A stretch of DNA of 64,000 nucleotides from JBLXBZ01 sp048265185 (GCA_048265185.1 JBLXBZ010000001.1:1-64000), one strand, 5' to 3'. Numbered from the stretch's first letter, positions 35,251-45,159 are shown. The notes: generated from the letters alone by a model not told the origin. Numbers and translations are program-made.

Positions 35251-36396
35251 ATGCCGATTTTGACGCCTATGGCTTATGATCATGAGCGAGATCGCCGTTA
35301 TATGGCTGCGGCCGTCGCTTTGGCCCGTCGCGGCTTGGGCCATGTTTGGCCGAACCCTTCGGTTGGTGCGTTGATTGTTGACGAAAGCGGGGAAACCGCC
35401 GTCGTGCGCGGTCGTGGGGTGACGCAGCCTCCGGGTGGGCCGCACGCCGAAATTTCCGCATTACGTCAGGCGGGAGAAAGCGCGCGTGGCGCCACCTGTT
35501 TTGTGACCTTGGAGCCATGCGCTCATCAAGGGCGTACGGGGCCATGTTCCGCGGCCCTGACGAAGGCGGGCGTGGCGCGTGTGGTGATTGGCGTTATTGA
35601 TCCGAACCCGCGAGTGGCGGGAGATGGCGTGGCGATGTTGCGGGCGGCCGGCGTGCAGGTTGATGTTGGCGTGGGCGCCGATTTATGTCGGGCCCATCAC
35701 GCCAGGCATATATTGCGCGTTCAGAACGCTCGGCCGCGAGTGGTGTTGAAACTGGCGGTTTCACGCGATGGTTATATTGGCGTAACCGGCAAGGGACAGA
35801 TACCCATTACCGGAGCCGACGCGCGCCGACAGGTGCAGCTTTTGCGCGCGCAAAGCGACGCGATATTAGTTGGCGTCGGCACTGTTCTTGCTGATGATCC
35901 GCTACTCACATGCCGTCTGCCCGGTCTTGAAGAACTCTCTCCGGTGAGGGTGGTTCTTGATCCCGCCGCGAAACTTCCGCTGGACGCTCAATTAGTCTCT
36001 ACTGCTCGCGCGCATTCCCTCTGGCTTATTGTTGGCGATGACGCCGATGTTGAGCGAACGGACGCGTTGCGCCGTGCTGGTGTGGAGGTTGTGCGCGTTC
36101 CCCTTGACGGGCGGGGACATGTGGCGCCGGCTGTGGTCTTGCGCGCTCTTGGCCAGCGCGGCGTCACGCAGGTTTTGGTAGAAGGTGGGGCCTTTGTCGC
36201 TGCGGATTTCTTGGAGTCTGGCGTCATTGACGAAGTGATGATCTTTCATGGTTGTGACGACATTGGCGCGCAGGGCGTTTTGCCGTTCGCGGAGGCGGGG
36301 CTGGAGGCGTTGTTGAAGAACCCTTCATTCGCCAAAGTTGACGCGCGCTCCGTCGGCCGCGACCGTTTGGAGATTTATATGCGCAAGGAGCTTTGA
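35251..36396 (+). CDS. ribD: bifunctional pyrimidine deaminase/reductase of riboflavin synthesis
   Basis: A 381-residue RibD that deaminates and then reduces the GTP-derived pyrimidine. The N-terminal deaminase domain has the zinc motif GPHAEISAL and EPCAHQGRTGPC; the C-terminal reductase domain has KLAVSRDGYIGV, DAILVGVGTVLADDP and LVEGGAFVAADFL. It begins 42 bases after nrdR, so the two are probably co-transcribed, leaving no room for an FMN riboswitch here. Confidence 0.96.
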   Translation: MPILTPMAYDHERDRRYMAAAVALARRGLGHVWPNPSVGALIVDESGETAVVRGRGVTQPPGGPHAEISALRQAGESARGATCFVTLEPCAHQGRTGPCSAALTKAGVARVVIGVIDPNPRVAGDGVAMLRAAGVQVDVGVGADLCRAHHARHILRVQNARPRVVLKLAVSRDGYIGVTGKGQIPITGADARRQVQLLRAQSDAILVGVGTVLADDPLLTCRLPGLEELSPVRVVLDPAAKLPLDAQLVSTARAHSLWLIVGDDADVERTDALRRAGVEVVRVPLDGRGHVAPAVVLRALGQRGVTQVLVEGGAFVAADFLESGVIDEVMIFHGCDDIGAQGVLPFAEAGLEALLKNPSFAKVDARSVGRDRLEIYMRKEL

Positions 36397-36399
36397 GAA

Positions 36400-37002
36400 A
36401 TGTTCACTGGAATAGTCACTGACGTTGGCCGTATTTTATCTGTTGATGAAATTCCCGCCGGCAAGCGAACGCGCATCGCCTGCGGCTATGACGCGCAAGA
36501 GATTGACATTGGCGCCTCCATCGCATGCGCTGGCGTTTGCCACACGGTTACCGCCAGAGGGCTTGATCAGGCGCAGAACTGGTTCGAAGTTGAGTCCGGC
36601 GCGGAAACGCTTGCGCTTACGACCGTGCGTGACTGGCGGGAGGGGCGAATGCTTAACCTTGAGCGTTCGTTGAAAATTGGAGACGAGCTTGGCGGGCATA
36701 TCGTGCAGGGGCACGTGGATGGTCTGGCGGAAGTTATTGCGCGTGAGGATCACCCGGACAGCGTTTTGTTCCGTTTTCGCGTTCCAAAGGAGCTTTCCCG
36801 TTTCATAGCTCGCAAAGGATCGGTCGCAGTTGATGGAACCTCGTTAACGGTCAATGCGGTGGAAGGGGACAGTTTTTCCGTTTTTCTGATTCCACACACT
36901 TTAAGCGCAACGACTTGGGGAGAGCGCCGCGCGGGGGACTATGTTAATCTTGAAGTCGACATGATGGCGCGCTATGTCGCTCGTCTTGCGCAATATCAAT
37001 GA
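36400..37002 (+). CDS. ribE: riboflavin synthase alpha chain
   Basis: A 200-residue enzyme that dismutates two lumazine molecules to riboflavin. Two lumazine-binding barrel repeats are visible, starting MFTGIVTDVGRI and, in the second half, GGHIVQGHVDGLAEV. AAGGAG in the end of ribD serves as ribosome-binding site; only three bases separate the genes, so they are coupled. Confidence 0.96.
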   Translation: MFTGIVTDVGRILSVDEIPAGKRTRIACGYDAQEIDIGASIACAGVCHTVTARGLDQAQNWFEVESGAETLALTTVRDWREGRMLNLERSLKIGDELGGHIVQGHVDGLAEVIAREDHPDSVLFRFRVPKELSRFIARKGSVAVDGTSLTVNAVEGDSFSVFLIPHTLSATTWGERRAGDYVNLEVDMMARYVARLAQYQ

Positions 37003-37097
37003 GCTGCGTCTGGGGCGCAATGTCAACGCAATGGTGGACAAAAGCGCTCAGACATGTTTCCTGACGCGAATTCCTCATACAGAAAGCAGATCCAACC

Positions 37098-37547
37098 ATG
37101 GCTGACGCTCCTAATATTCTGATAATAGACGCCTGTTTTTACAGAGAAATTTCTGACGCTCTTTATGAAGGGGCGATCGACGCTCTCGATAAAGCGGGAG
37201 CAGATTATTCTCGTTTGACAGTTCCTGGCGTGTTGGAGATTCCCGCCGCGCTCTCCATGGTTCTGGGAGCGATGGAAAATGGCGACGTCGATTTTGACGG
37301 TTTTGTTCTGCTTGGATGCGTGATCCGCGGCGAAACAAGCCACTATGACATTGTCGCCAATGAATCCGCGCGCGCGGTCATGGAGCTGACAATTGACGCC
37401 GGATTGGCGCTGGGTAACGGTATTTTGACCGTTGAGGACAGTGAGCAGGCTTGGGCGCGTGCTGATAAAACCAAGAAAAACAAAGGCGGCGCCGCAGCGC
37501 AAGCGGCTCTGGCCATGATCCAAATTCGGGATCAGCTCGGGGTGTAA
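37098..37547 (+). CDS. ribH: 6,7-dimethyl-8-ribityllumazine synthase
   Basis: A 149-residue lumazine synthase, the step before riboflavin synthase. It has RLTVPGVLEIPAAL and the active-site segment GCVIRGETSHYDIVANES with the catalytic His, then NGILTVEDSEQAWARA. Located between ribE and nusB; the stop is two bases before the nusB start. Confidence 0.96.
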   Translation: MADAPNILIIDACFYREISDALYEGAIDALDKAGADYSRLTVPGVLEIPAALSMVLGAMENGDVDFDGFVLLGCVIRGETSHYDIVANESARAVMELTIDAGLALGNGILTVEDSEQAWARADKTKKNKGGAAAQAALAMIQIRDQLGV

Positions 37548-37549
37548 TA

Positions 37550-38062
37550 ATGAATCAGGATGCTCCAAAAACATCAGCCGGGCGCGAAGAGCGGCCGGCT
37601 AATAAACGCGGCGTCGCGCGTCTCGCCGCTGTTCAGGCTCTTTATCAGATGGAAGTGGGCGGCGCGCAAGTCGCTGATGTTCTGGGGGAGTTTGAAACTT
37701 ATCGCCTCGGTCAGGAAATCGACGGGGACCAATATCGCGACGCGGACGCTTTATGGTTTCGTGATCTGGTGACCGGCGTTTTGGAACTGCAAAGAACAAT
37801 TGACCCGGTGATTCACACCGCCTTGACGCAGGACTGGCCTTTGCGCCGCGTCGACACGACTTTACGCGCTATTTTACGCGCTGGCGTGTTTGAATTGATG
37901 AAGCGCAAGGATGTGCCCGTGCGCGTTATCATTTCTGAATATATAGATGTTGCGAAGGCGTTTTACCAAGAAGATGAACCTCGTCTGGTCAATGGCGTTC
38001 TCGACCGTATCGCCAAAGACGTTCGCAAGACGGAGATTGACGGTTCCGGCGAGAGTCGTTGA
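37550..38062 (+). CDS. nusB: transcription antitermination protein NusB
   Basis: A 170-residue all-helical protein that, with NusE and boxA RNA, prevents premature termination in rRNA operons. The fold starts KRGVARLAAVQALYQMEVGG, and the conserved C-terminal parts are DTTLRAILRAGVFEL and PVRVIISEYIDVAKAFYQEDEPRLVNGVLDRIA. Directly follows ribH, as in most alphaproteobacteria. Confidence 0.97.
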   Translation: MNQDAPKTSAGREERPANKRGVARLAAVQALYQMEVGGAQVADVLGEFETYRLGQEIDGDQYRDADALWFRDLVTGVLELQRTIDPVIHTALTQDWPLRRVDTTLRAILRAGVFELMKRKDVPVRVIISEYIDVAKAFYQEDEPRLVNGVLDRIAKDVRKTEIDGSGESR

Positions 38063-38064
38063 TC

Positions 38065-39060
38065 GTGACGGGGCGTCCGGGCGAATTTGAGCTGATTTCC
38101 CGGTATTTTGCGCCATTGGCGACAGATCCGGGCAGTCTCTCTTTGACTGACGATGCGGCGACGATTCCCGGATGGCCGGGCGAGGATATCGTTCTGACGA
38201 AGGATATGCTCGCCGCTGACGTTCATTTTTTCGCTAATGACCCCGCCGAGGCGATTGCGGCCAAGGCGCTTCGCGTGAATTTGTCGGATCTGGCGGCGAA
38301 GGGCGCGCGGGCGCGCGGTTATCTGCTTGGTTTGGCGCTAGCGCCGGATTGGGACGAGGCGTGGTTAAAAGCCTTCACGGACGGTTTGGCGAGCGAGCAG
38401 GCGGCTTTCCGCGTGGCGCTTTACGGCGGCGACACTATTCGCACCGGGGACCGTTTGATGATTTCAATTACTGCGATTGGTTCTGCGCCAAGCGGCGCGG
38501 CGGTGCGTCGTAGCGGCGCGCGCCCGGGTGATGAAATTTATGTCACCGGCACGATTGGGGACGCTGCGCTAGGGCTTTTACTACGTCTTGAGCCCGCTTT
38601 CGCCTCCCGTCTCGGATTGTCGCAAACGCATCGAAGTCACCTTCTTGATCGTTATCTTTTGCCGCAACCGCGGGTGACGCTTGCGGGGCTTTTGCGCGAT
38701 TACGCCAATGCGGCCATGGATGTTTCTGACGGTCTTCTTGCCGATCTTGGGCATATGTGCCGCGCCAGCGGGTGTGACGCTGTTCTCGAGGTGGAGCGCA
38801 CGCCTTTATCAGAGGCAGCTCGCTGCGTGCTTCAATCAGCTCCCGACATGCTTGGCAAATGCCTCTCGGGAGGCGACGACTATGAGATTCTCGCGGCGGT
38901 TTCTCCCGGACGCTCAGCCGCGTTTCTCAAAGCGGTGAGCCTGCTCGGTGTCCCGGTGACTCGAATCGGGAACATGAAAGAAGGAGTGGGGCAGGTTTGG
39001 CCGCAGCATGGCGGCGAAGCGTTTTCTTGCGGTCAAGACGTCGGATTTTCGCATTTTTGA
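38065..39060 (+). CDS. thiL: thiamine-monophosphate kinase
   Basis: A 331-residue kinase that makes thiamine diphosphate from thiamine monophosphate. AIR-synthase-like fold with LTDDAATIPG, TKDMLAADVHF, KALRVNLSDLAAKGARARGYLL, YGGDTIRTGD, AMDVSDGLLADLGHM and LSGGDDYEIL. The start is GTG 38065 or, with a 4-base overlap of the nusB stop, TTG 38059. Either way it is coupled to nusB. Confidence 0.95.
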   Translation: MTGRPGEFELISRYFAPLATDPGSLSLTDDAATIPGWPGEDIVLTKDMLAADVHFFANDPAEAIAAKALRVNLSDLAAKGARARGYLLGLALAPDWDEAWLKAFTDGLASEQAAFRVALYGGDTIRTGDRLMISITAIGSAPSGAAVRRSGARPGDEIYVTGTIGDAALGLLLRLEPAFASRLGLSQTHRSHLLDRYLLPQPRVTLAGLLRDYANAAMDVSDGLLADLGHMCRASGCDAVLEVERTPLSEAARCVLQSAPDMLGKCLSGGDDYEILAAVSPGRSAAFLKAVSLLGVPVTRIGNMKEGVGQVWPQHGGEAFSCGQDVGFSHF

Positions 39061-39294
39061 TGCGAAACATCAAAAAAATTGATCAAAAGCGCTGTTTATA
39101 GGGTGGAGAAATATTTCGCCTGATTTAATCTGAACGCCGCTACCTCTTCCTGAGTCGACGCGTTTCGCCAGAAGGCCAGAGAAACGTTGCGAAAGTTCTA
39201 TCTTCTTTCGTCGATTTCAGGTTCTTTCTCTTTCCAATTCGCTTGCTGCGGACCGCATTCTTGATTTCGCTGCAAGTTTTTTTAAGGACATAAA

Positions 39295-40521
39295 ATGTCT
39301 GCGGTCGATTTATCCAATGAGCCTGTTGTTGACGATAGTCTGGCTAAGAAGAACGCGCTTTTGCTTGCCTTGGCTCAAGCTTTGGGTGGAGCCAGCGCTT
39401 CAATCGTCATGACGACGGCGTCCCTTGTGGGCGCCGCGTTGTTGGGCGCGGATAAGTCGTTGGCCACATTGCCGGTGACGGCTTTCGTGCTTGGAACCGC
39501 TTTTGGGACGTTGCCCGCCGGGCTTATCATGCGTCGTTTCGGCCGCCGGGCAGGTTTCGTAGGCGCGTCGTTATTCGGAGGTTTTTCCGGTATTTTTACG
39601 GCTTATGCGGTGTTTCAGGCGAATTTCACCTTATTTTTCTTTGGTTGTTTTTTCAGCGGGTTCGTTGGCGCTTTCGTGCAGCAATTCCGTTTCGCCGCCG
39701 CGGACACCGCCAGTGAGGCGTTCAAGCCCAAAGCGATTTCATGGGTCTTGGCGGGAGGAATTTTGGCGGGCGTGATCGGTCCTCAAACCGTGATCTGGAG
39801 TAAGGATCTCTTTTCTCCAATTCTCTTTGCAGGAACTTTCATCGCGCAAGGGGCGTTGTCGTTTCTCGCCGCGATTATTTTGAGTTTCATCGCCATTCCC
39901 AAACCGCCCCGACGTCAAAACGCCAGCGGGGGGCGTTCTCTTCGCGAAATTTTCACCCAGCGTCGTTTCATTATCTCGGCTGCTTGCGGCATCACCTCCT
40001 ACGCGCTTATGAACCTTGTGATGACGGCCACTCCATTGGCGATGATCGGTTGCGGCCTCAGTCAAACGGATGCGGCTTTGGCGATCCAATGGCATGTTCT
40101 GGCCATGTTTGGTCCCAGTTTCTTTACTGGGTCCCTGATCGCCCGCTTTGGCAAAGAAGTGATCGTGGCTGTGGGCTTGTTGTTGCTCGCCGGTTGCGCC
40201 GTCGTCGCCTTGAGCGGAGTCGAGGTCGCTCATTTTTGGGTGGCGCTGGTTCTTTTGGGCGTTGGATGGAATTTCAGCTTCGTAGGCGCAACGGCGATGC
40301 TGACCGACACTTATCGTCCTGAAGAGCGGAATACGGTTCAAGCCGCCAATGACTTTTTGGTGTTTGGTTTTGTCGCCGCCGCATCGTTCTCATCAGGCAA
40401 GCTTTTGTATTTGTTCGGCTGGGCGACCGTTAATATTCTTGTTTTCCCATTCGTTTTGATCGGCTTGTTACTGCTTGGGTATTTGATTTTGGCCGAACGG
40501 CGGTTGGAAAAACCTACGTAA
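39295..40521 (+). CDS. MFS transporter
   Basis: A 408-residue major facilitator with about 12 transmembrane helices. The loop after helix 2 reads GLIMRRFGRRAGFVGA, which matches the MFS A motif; a charged central loop (PKPPRRQNASGG) divides the halves. Conserved DTYRPEERNTVQAANDF lies near helix 10. No substrate can be assigned. AAGGA precedes the ATG. It lies downstream of thiL across 234 bases with no other gene. Confidence 0.88.
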   Translation: MSAVDLSNEPVVDDSLAKKNALLLALAQALGGASASIVMTTASLVGAALLGADKSLATLPVTAFVLGTAFGTLPAGLIMRRFGRRAGFVGASLFGGFSGIFTAYAVFQANFTLFFFGCFFSGFVGAFVQQFRFAAADTASEAFKPKAISWVLAGGILAGVIGPQTVIWSKDLFSPILFAGTFIAQGALSFLAAIILSFIAIPKPPRRQNASGGRSLREIFTQRRFIISAACGITSYALMNLVMTATPLAMIGCGLSQTDAALAIQWHVLAMFGPSFFTGSLIARFGKEVIVAVGLLLLAGCAVVALSGVEVAHFWVALVLLGVGWNFSFVGATAMLTDTYRPEERNTVQAANDFLVFGFVAAASFSSGKLLYLFGWATVNILVFPFVLIGLLLLGYLILAERRLEKPT

Positions 40522-40546
40522 AGAGTGGATATCGGCGCGATCAAAA

Positions 40547-40579
40547 GCGCCATTCTTTCATGTGATGAAGGAATGGCGC
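40547..40579. terminator. bidirectional terminator between the MFS gene and bamE
   Basis: A 15-bp stem (40547-40561 with 40565-40579, one G.U pair) around a 3-base loop, lying between convergent genes. T runs are short on both sides. Confidence 0.7.
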
Positions 40580-40604
40580 GGAGTTTTAATCGACGACTGT
40601 GGGC

Positions 40605-41042
40605 TTATAAGCCAACGCCTGGATTCACGGCGCCGCGTAAAATCTGAGTCAGGAAGCCGTAATCAGATCCGCCCGTGCGTGTTTTGCGCGTGACGATATC
40701 GATGACTTTGCCGTCTTGCATGCCGTAATAGGCGGTGTCTTTCACGAAACCGTCTTCATCGTAATAGATGGCCACAACACGCTGCTCGACAATATCGGGC
40801 GCCATGAAGGCGGTAGTTTCTGAAACTTGCGAAATATAGTACCAAGCGTCTCCGTCCAGACGGGACGTGGTTGAAGGCGATCCGAGCAACAGCTCGACCT
40901 GTTCGCGACTCGACCCGACCTGGACTTCTTGATAAGCGTCAGGCGAAACGACATGGCCGTGGTTGAGAGTCTGCGTGAAGCAGCCGGCGAGCGGCAACCC
41001 AAGGCACGTGACAATGACGCTACAGCGTAGCCATGAATTCAT
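40605..41042 (-). CDS. bamE: outer-membrane assembly lipoprotein BamE (SmpA/OmlA family)
   Basis: A 145-residue lipoprotein of the BAM complex, which inserts beta-barrels such as the porins at the left of this window. A signal peptide with lipobox LPLAGC precedes the acylated Cys; the domain has VQVGSSREQVELLLGSPSTTSRLDGDAWYYISQ. ATG at 41042 is chosen over the upstream ATG at 41132 because it begins the signal peptide and has AGGA 10 bases before it. Divergent from the bc1 chaperone gene. Confidence 0.93.
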   Translation of the reverse strand: MNSWLRCSVIVTCLGLPLAGCFTQTLNHGHVVSPDAYQEVQVGSSREQVELLLGSPSTTSRLDGDAWYYISQVSETTAFMAPDIVEQRVVAIYYDEDGFVKDTAYYGMQDGKVIDIVTRKTRTGGSDYGFLTQILRGAVNPGVGL

Positions 41043-41186
41043 CTGGCTTGTTCCTATTTTTAGTGGCGCCTGATCACAAATTCCAAAATGAAACTGTGAT
41101 TTGCAGCTTGAATTTGCAAACTTGCTTGGCAAACTGACTAACCTGCGTTACGCCACAAGGCAACCACCATCCCTAAGAGACGATAA

Positions 41187-41759
41187 ATGGTCTTTGGCTT
41201 GTTTCGTAAACGTGAGAATCCTAAAGTTTATGATCTCTATAATGAGATCGTGGCTCAAGCGCGGCAACCCTGTTTTTACATGGAATTTCGCGTTCCTGAC
41301 ACGATTGACGGTCGTTTTGACCTGATTGTGTTGCATTCTGTCTTGGTTTTTCATCGGTTGCGCCGCGAAGGAGAGGCGGCGAGTCGATTCGCGCAAGATT
41401 TATTCGATCTCTTTTTCAAAGACATGGATCGCAATCTGCGGGAAATGGGCGTGGGGGATGTTTCCGTGCCCAAAAAAATCAAGAAAATGGCCGAAGCTTT
41501 TTATGGGCGGGCGGACGTCTATTGCGCAGCTCTTGACGATAACGACGCGGATGCTTTGGCGTTGGCGCTCGATCGCAATATTTTTGCGGATGAAAGCTGT
41601 ATGAGCGCCGCGCGCATGCTCGCCGCATATATGATTGGATCCGCCGCTCATTTAGCCGCGCAAGACGCCGAAATTTTTCTTGCCGGTAAAATTGATTGGC
41701 CTTCGCCAAGCGATTTCACTGAATCTGGCGGTGAAGTCAGGCCTGGCGCACATGAGTAA
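41187..41759 (+). CDS. ubiquinol-cytochrome c chaperone family protein
   Basis: A 190-residue homologue of mitochondrial Cbp3/UQCC1, which helps cytochrome b maturation for respiratory complex III. The family segment is LIVLHSVLVFHRLRREGEAASRFAQDLFDLFFKDMDRNLREMGVGDVSVPKKIKKMAEAFYGRA, split over residues 47-110. It precedes DUF177 by 18 bases, the usual order. Confidence 0.93.
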   Translation: MVFGLFRKRENPKVYDLYNEIVAQARQPCFYMEFRVPDTIDGRFDLIVLHSVLVFHRLRREGEAASRFAQDLFDLFFKDMDRNLREMGVGDVSVPKKIKKMAEAFYGRADVYCAALDDNDADALALALDRNIFADESCMSAARMLAAYMIGSAAHLAAQDAEIFLAGKIDWPSPSDFTESGGEVRPGAHE

Positions 41760-41777
41760 CCAAGGTGGTGAGATATA

Positions 41778-42356
41778 ATGTCGAATAATATCCCCGCAGA
41801 ATTTCCGGTGGCGCGTTTTCAAGATGTTTCGCGGTTGGGAAACAAGTCAATGACTTGCGATCTCACATTAAGCGAGGAGGAGCGCGCGGCTGTAATTGAG
41901 GCGTATGATCTTTTGGGTTTGGAAGACGTCAAGGCTACTTTTGAACTTCGCCCCTGGCGCAAGGATGGCGTTGCTGTTCGCGGTCAAATTTCCGCGCTTG
42001 TTGTTCAGCGCTGTGTGGTGACGTTAGGGCCTGTTGATTTGCGGATTGATGAAAATTTTGAAAGACATTTTAAGCCGGAGGCGGATCAAAAAGCGAATGA
42101 GGTTGAAATAGAAATTGAGTATGAGTTGCAAGATCCGCCTGATCCGCTTGAAAAAGACGTGATTGATTTGGGCGCGTTGTTTTGCGAGCATTTGGCGCTT
42201 GCGTTGGATCCTTATCCTCGGGCAAAAGGGGCGCTTCTTCCATCTGGCGTCACTGCGGAAGATGAAGAGGGGCAGGAAACTGTTTTGGATTCGAAACCTT
42301 CGCCATTTGCTGTATTGGCGAAATTAAAGGGCGGAAATGACGAAACTTCCGAGTAG
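41778..42356 (+). CDS. DUF177 (YceD-like) protein
   Basis: A 192-residue YceD/DUF177 protein. The central part (LVVQRCVVTLGPVDLRIDENFERHF) and the acidic stretch (EVEIEIEYELQDPPDPLEKDVIDLGALFCEHLALALDPYPR) are typical. Many bacteria keep the gene before rpmF or plsX; a role in 23S rRNA or L32 maturation has been proposed. Here plsX follows and rpmF is absent. Confidence 0.9.
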   Translation: MSNNIPAEFPVARFQDVSRLGNKSMTCDLTLSEEERAAVIEAYDLLGLEDVKATFELRPWRKDGVAVRGQISALVVQRCVVTLGPVDLRIDENFERHFKPEADQKANEVEIEIEYELQDPPDPLEKDVIDLGALFCEHLALALDPYPRAKGALLPSGVTAEDEEGQETVLDSKPSPFAVLAKLKGGNDETSE

Positions 42357-42491
42357 AAATCGGTTGTCTCGACAGCTGGAGGCGTTATGGTCCGCACGCT
42401 CGACGTTGTGTATATGCTGAACTATCGGCGCGCGTGAATTACACGCCGTGTTTGTTTGTGGCTTGGCGGTGACCGGGATCAGATCTTAAGT

Positions 42492-43556
42492 ATGGCGAAA
42501 ACGATCAGGATTGCTCTCGACGTCATGGGTGGCGACGACGGTGCGGAAATGGTTTTGCCCGGAGCGGCGCTTGCATTGGAGCGGCGACCAGAAATTCATT
42601 TCCTGTTGTTTGGCGATGAGGCGATAGTGGCGCCTTTGCTGGATCAGCACCCGGAACTCAAGGCGAATTCGACGTTTACTCATTGCGACATCTCAGTCGC
42701 CATGGACGCAAAGCCTAGTCAGGCATTGCGCAATGGTCGGTGGCGCTCGAGCATGTGGCGCTCGATTGACGCGGTGAAGACCGGTGATGCCGACGTGACT
42801 GTTTCGGCTGGAAACACCGGCGCCTTGATGGCCATGTCTAAATTTTGTTTGCGCACGATGGCTAACATCGAGCGGCCGGCCATCGCCGCTATCTGGCCCA
42901 CCGCTCGCGGCGAATCGATTGTTCTGGACGTTGGAGCGACGATTGGAGCGGACGCGGCGCAATTGATCGACTTCGCGCTGCTTGGCGGCGCTATGGCGCG
43001 CGTTCTCTTTGGCGTGCGGCGCCCAACCGTTGGTCTTTTAAACATTGGCGTTGAAGAAGTGAAAGGCCTTGAAGAGGTGCGCACCGCCGGACGTCTTTTG
43101 CGGGAGGCGGAGCTGCAGTCTCTGGACTTCACGGGCTTCGTCGAAGGGGACGACCTGGGAAAAGGCACTGTTGACGTTGTCGTGACCGAGGGTTTTGTTG
43201 GAAATATCGCTCTGAAAACGGCGGAGGGCACCGCGCGTCAGATCGGCGAATATTTGCGCGCGGGAATGACGCGCAGCTGGATGACGCGAATCGGATATAT
43301 TCTCGCTAGGAGCGCTTTTGACCGGCTCAAGGAAAAACTAGATCCCCGCAAGGCCAATGGCGGCGTGTTCCTTGGTCTTAACGGTATCGTGATCAAGAGC
43401 CATGGCGGCACCGACGCGGAAGGTTTCGCCAGCGCCGTTGAGCTCGCCTATAGTATGGTTCACAACGAATTGCTTCATAAGATCTCTCAAGATCTTGTTC
43501 ATTATCATCGCGGTCGCTTCCAAAATGCCGCGCATAAACCGGAAGGTGGCCAGTGA
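42492..43556 (+). CDS. plsX: phosphate acyltransferase PlsX
   Basis: A 354-residue enzyme that makes acyl-phosphate from acyl-ACP for phospholipid synthesis. It starts IRIALDVMGGDDGAEMVLPGA, with SAGNTGALMAMSKF, LLNIGVEEVKGLE and VVTEGFVGNIALKTAEGT. ATG 42492 is preferred over ATG 42456, which adds 12 unconserved residues. Its TGA overlaps the fabH GTG by 4 bases. Confidence 0.96.
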   Translation: MAKTIRIALDVMGGDDGAEMVLPGAALALERRPEIHFLLFGDEAIVAPLLDQHPELKANSTFTHCDISVAMDAKPSQALRNGRWRSSMWRSIDAVKTGDADVTVSAGNTGALMAMSKFCLRTMANIERPAIAAIWPTARGESIVLDVGATIGADAAQLIDFALLGGAMARVLFGVRRPTVGLLNIGVEEVKGLEEVRTAGRLLREAELQSLDFTGFVEGDDLGKGTVDVVVTEGFVGNIALKTAEGTARQIGEYLRAGMTRSWMTRIGYILARSAFDRLKEKLDPRKANGGVFLGLNGIVIKSHGGTDAEGFASAVELAYSMVHNELLHKISQDLVHYHRGRFQNAAHKPEGGQ

Positions 43557-44530
43557 GTGCAATGAAGTCTGTTGTCTTGGGGACGGGTGGGTGCTTGCCA
43601 GCGCAGCGGCTGACGAATAGCGAAATTGCTGAAAAGGTCGACACCTCTGACGAATGGATTGTGCAGCGCACCGGAATCCATGCGCGCCATATCGCTTCTG
43701 AGGGCGAATTGACCTCCGACCTCGCCGTGCGCGCGGCGCAGAAGGCGCTTGAAGCGGCTGGAATTCCAGCCTCCGCCATTGACATGATCATTGTCGCCAC
43801 GGCCACGCCTGACAACACGTTTCCCGCTTGCGCGGTGACGGTGCAGGAAAAGCTTGGGATTTATCACGGGTTTGCATTTGACGTTCACGCCGTGTGTTCA
43901 GGCTTTGTGTATGCGCTCACCACCGCTGACGCTTACCTTCGCGGGGGGCTGGCGAAGCGGGCGCTTGTGATCGGCGCAGAAACATTTTCTCGTATTCTGG
44001 ACTGGGAAGACCGCACGACGTGCGTTCTTTTTGGCGATGGGGCCGGCGCGATCATTCTGGAAGCGCAATCGGGAACCGGAGCGTTATCGGACCGTGGCGT
44101 GTTGACGACTCATTTGCGTTCAGATGGTCGGCACAAGGATAAATTATACGTCGACGGTGGGCCGTCATCCACCCAAACGGTAGGACATTTGCGCATGCAA
44201 GGGCGCGAGGTTTTCAAACATGCCGTTTCAATGATCACTGACGTTATTGAAGACGCTTTCAATGCGGCTGAAATTAGCGCTGAAGATTTGGACTGGTTCG
44301 TGCCGCATCAGGCTAACCGGCGCATTATTGACGCCAGCGCAAAAAAGCTGGGCATAGCGCCGGAAAAGGTTGTGGTCACCGTCGCCGAGCATGGAAACAC
44401 CTCCGCGGCATCCATTCCGCTCGCGCTTGATATCGCCGTGCGTGATGGGCGAATTAAACAAGGTCAATTGATCTTGCTTGAGGCGATGGGGGGAGGCTTC
44501 ACCTGGGGATCTGCTCTAATACGTTGGTAG
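43553..44530 (+). CDS. fabH: beta-ketoacyl-ACP synthase III
   Basis: A 325-residue thiolase-fold enzyme that starts fatty-acid synthesis by joining acetyl-CoA and malonyl-ACP. The triad is visible: Cys115 in VHAVCSGFVYAL, His in VPHQANRRI, Asn in EHGNTSAAS. GTG start overlapping plsX. ihfA lies 151 bases downstream. Confidence 0.97.
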   Translation: MSAMKSVVLGTGGCLPAQRLTNSEIAEKVDTSDEWIVQRTGIHARHIASEGELTSDLAVRAAQKALEAAGIPASAIDMIIVATATPDNTFPACAVTVQEKLGIYHGFAFDVHAVCSGFVYALTTADAYLRGGLAKRALVIGAETFSRILDWEDRTTCVLFGDGAGAIILEAQSGTGALSDRGVLTTHLRSDGRHKDKLYVDGGPSSTQTVGHLRMQGREVFKHAVSMITDVIEDAFNAAEISAEDLDWFVPHQANRRIIDASAKKLGIAPEKVVVTVAEHGNTSAASIPLALDIAVRDGRIKQGQLILLEAMGGGFTWGSALIRW

Positions 44531-44681
44531 TATTGTGAATGTAATACCTGTGTTACGTTTATTTTTATAGTAAACGTGGGCAGGTGCCTGTTGACCGAAT
44601 GACATTAAATCAATACCTTAGATTGCTCGAAGCAATATTTTCCTTTCCGTCGAGCTTTAAACGCCGGCAAAAGGGGGGCGC

Positions 44682-44993
44682 ATGGGAAATAAAACAGTTA
44701 CCCGAGCCGATTTGTGCGAAGCGGTCTACCAGAAGGTCGGATTGTCTCGCGCTGAATCTGCAGAACTCGTTGAAAAAGTCCTGTCGGAAATTGCAGACTG
44801 TCTTGTGACGGGCGAGGCTGTGAAATTGTCTTCATTTGGATCTTTTCTCGTTCGATCAAAAAGCGAGAGAATTGGGCGAAATCCGAAAACGGGAGAGGAA
44901 GTTCCTATTTCTCCGCGTCGGGTTATGGTCTTCAAGCCTTCGAATGTTTTGAAGCAACGGGTGAACAGCGCGTTGTCAGAAGAAAAAGATTAG
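44682..44993 (+). CDS. ihfA: integration host factor alpha subunit
   Basis: A 103-residue HU/IHF-family DNA-bending protein. It has TRADLCEAVYQKVGLSRAESAELVEKVL and the DNA-contacting arm SFGSFLVRSKSERIGRNPKTGEEVPISPRRV with the intercalating Pro in NPKTG. The MerR gene downstream is the usual partner of alphaproteobacterial ihfA. A purine-rich AAGGGGGG precedes the ATG. Confidence 0.96.
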   Translation: MGNKTVTRADLCEAVYQKVGLSRAESAELVEKVLSEIADCLVTGEAVKLSSFGSFLVRSKSERIGRNPKTGEEVPISPRRVMVFKPSNVLKQRVNSALSEEKD

Positions 44994-45159
44994 ATTTACG
45001 CGATTTAGTTTGAAGGTCATCCGATTGAAAATATACTGATATTCGTCTTGCTGGCGGTGTTAGGAATGTGACGTGGCGCGAGAATAAGCATCAATGATGG
45101 GTTTTCATCCGGCGCTTGCCGCATTTAGATGACAGCAAGGATGAGCTAGCAATAAGTGT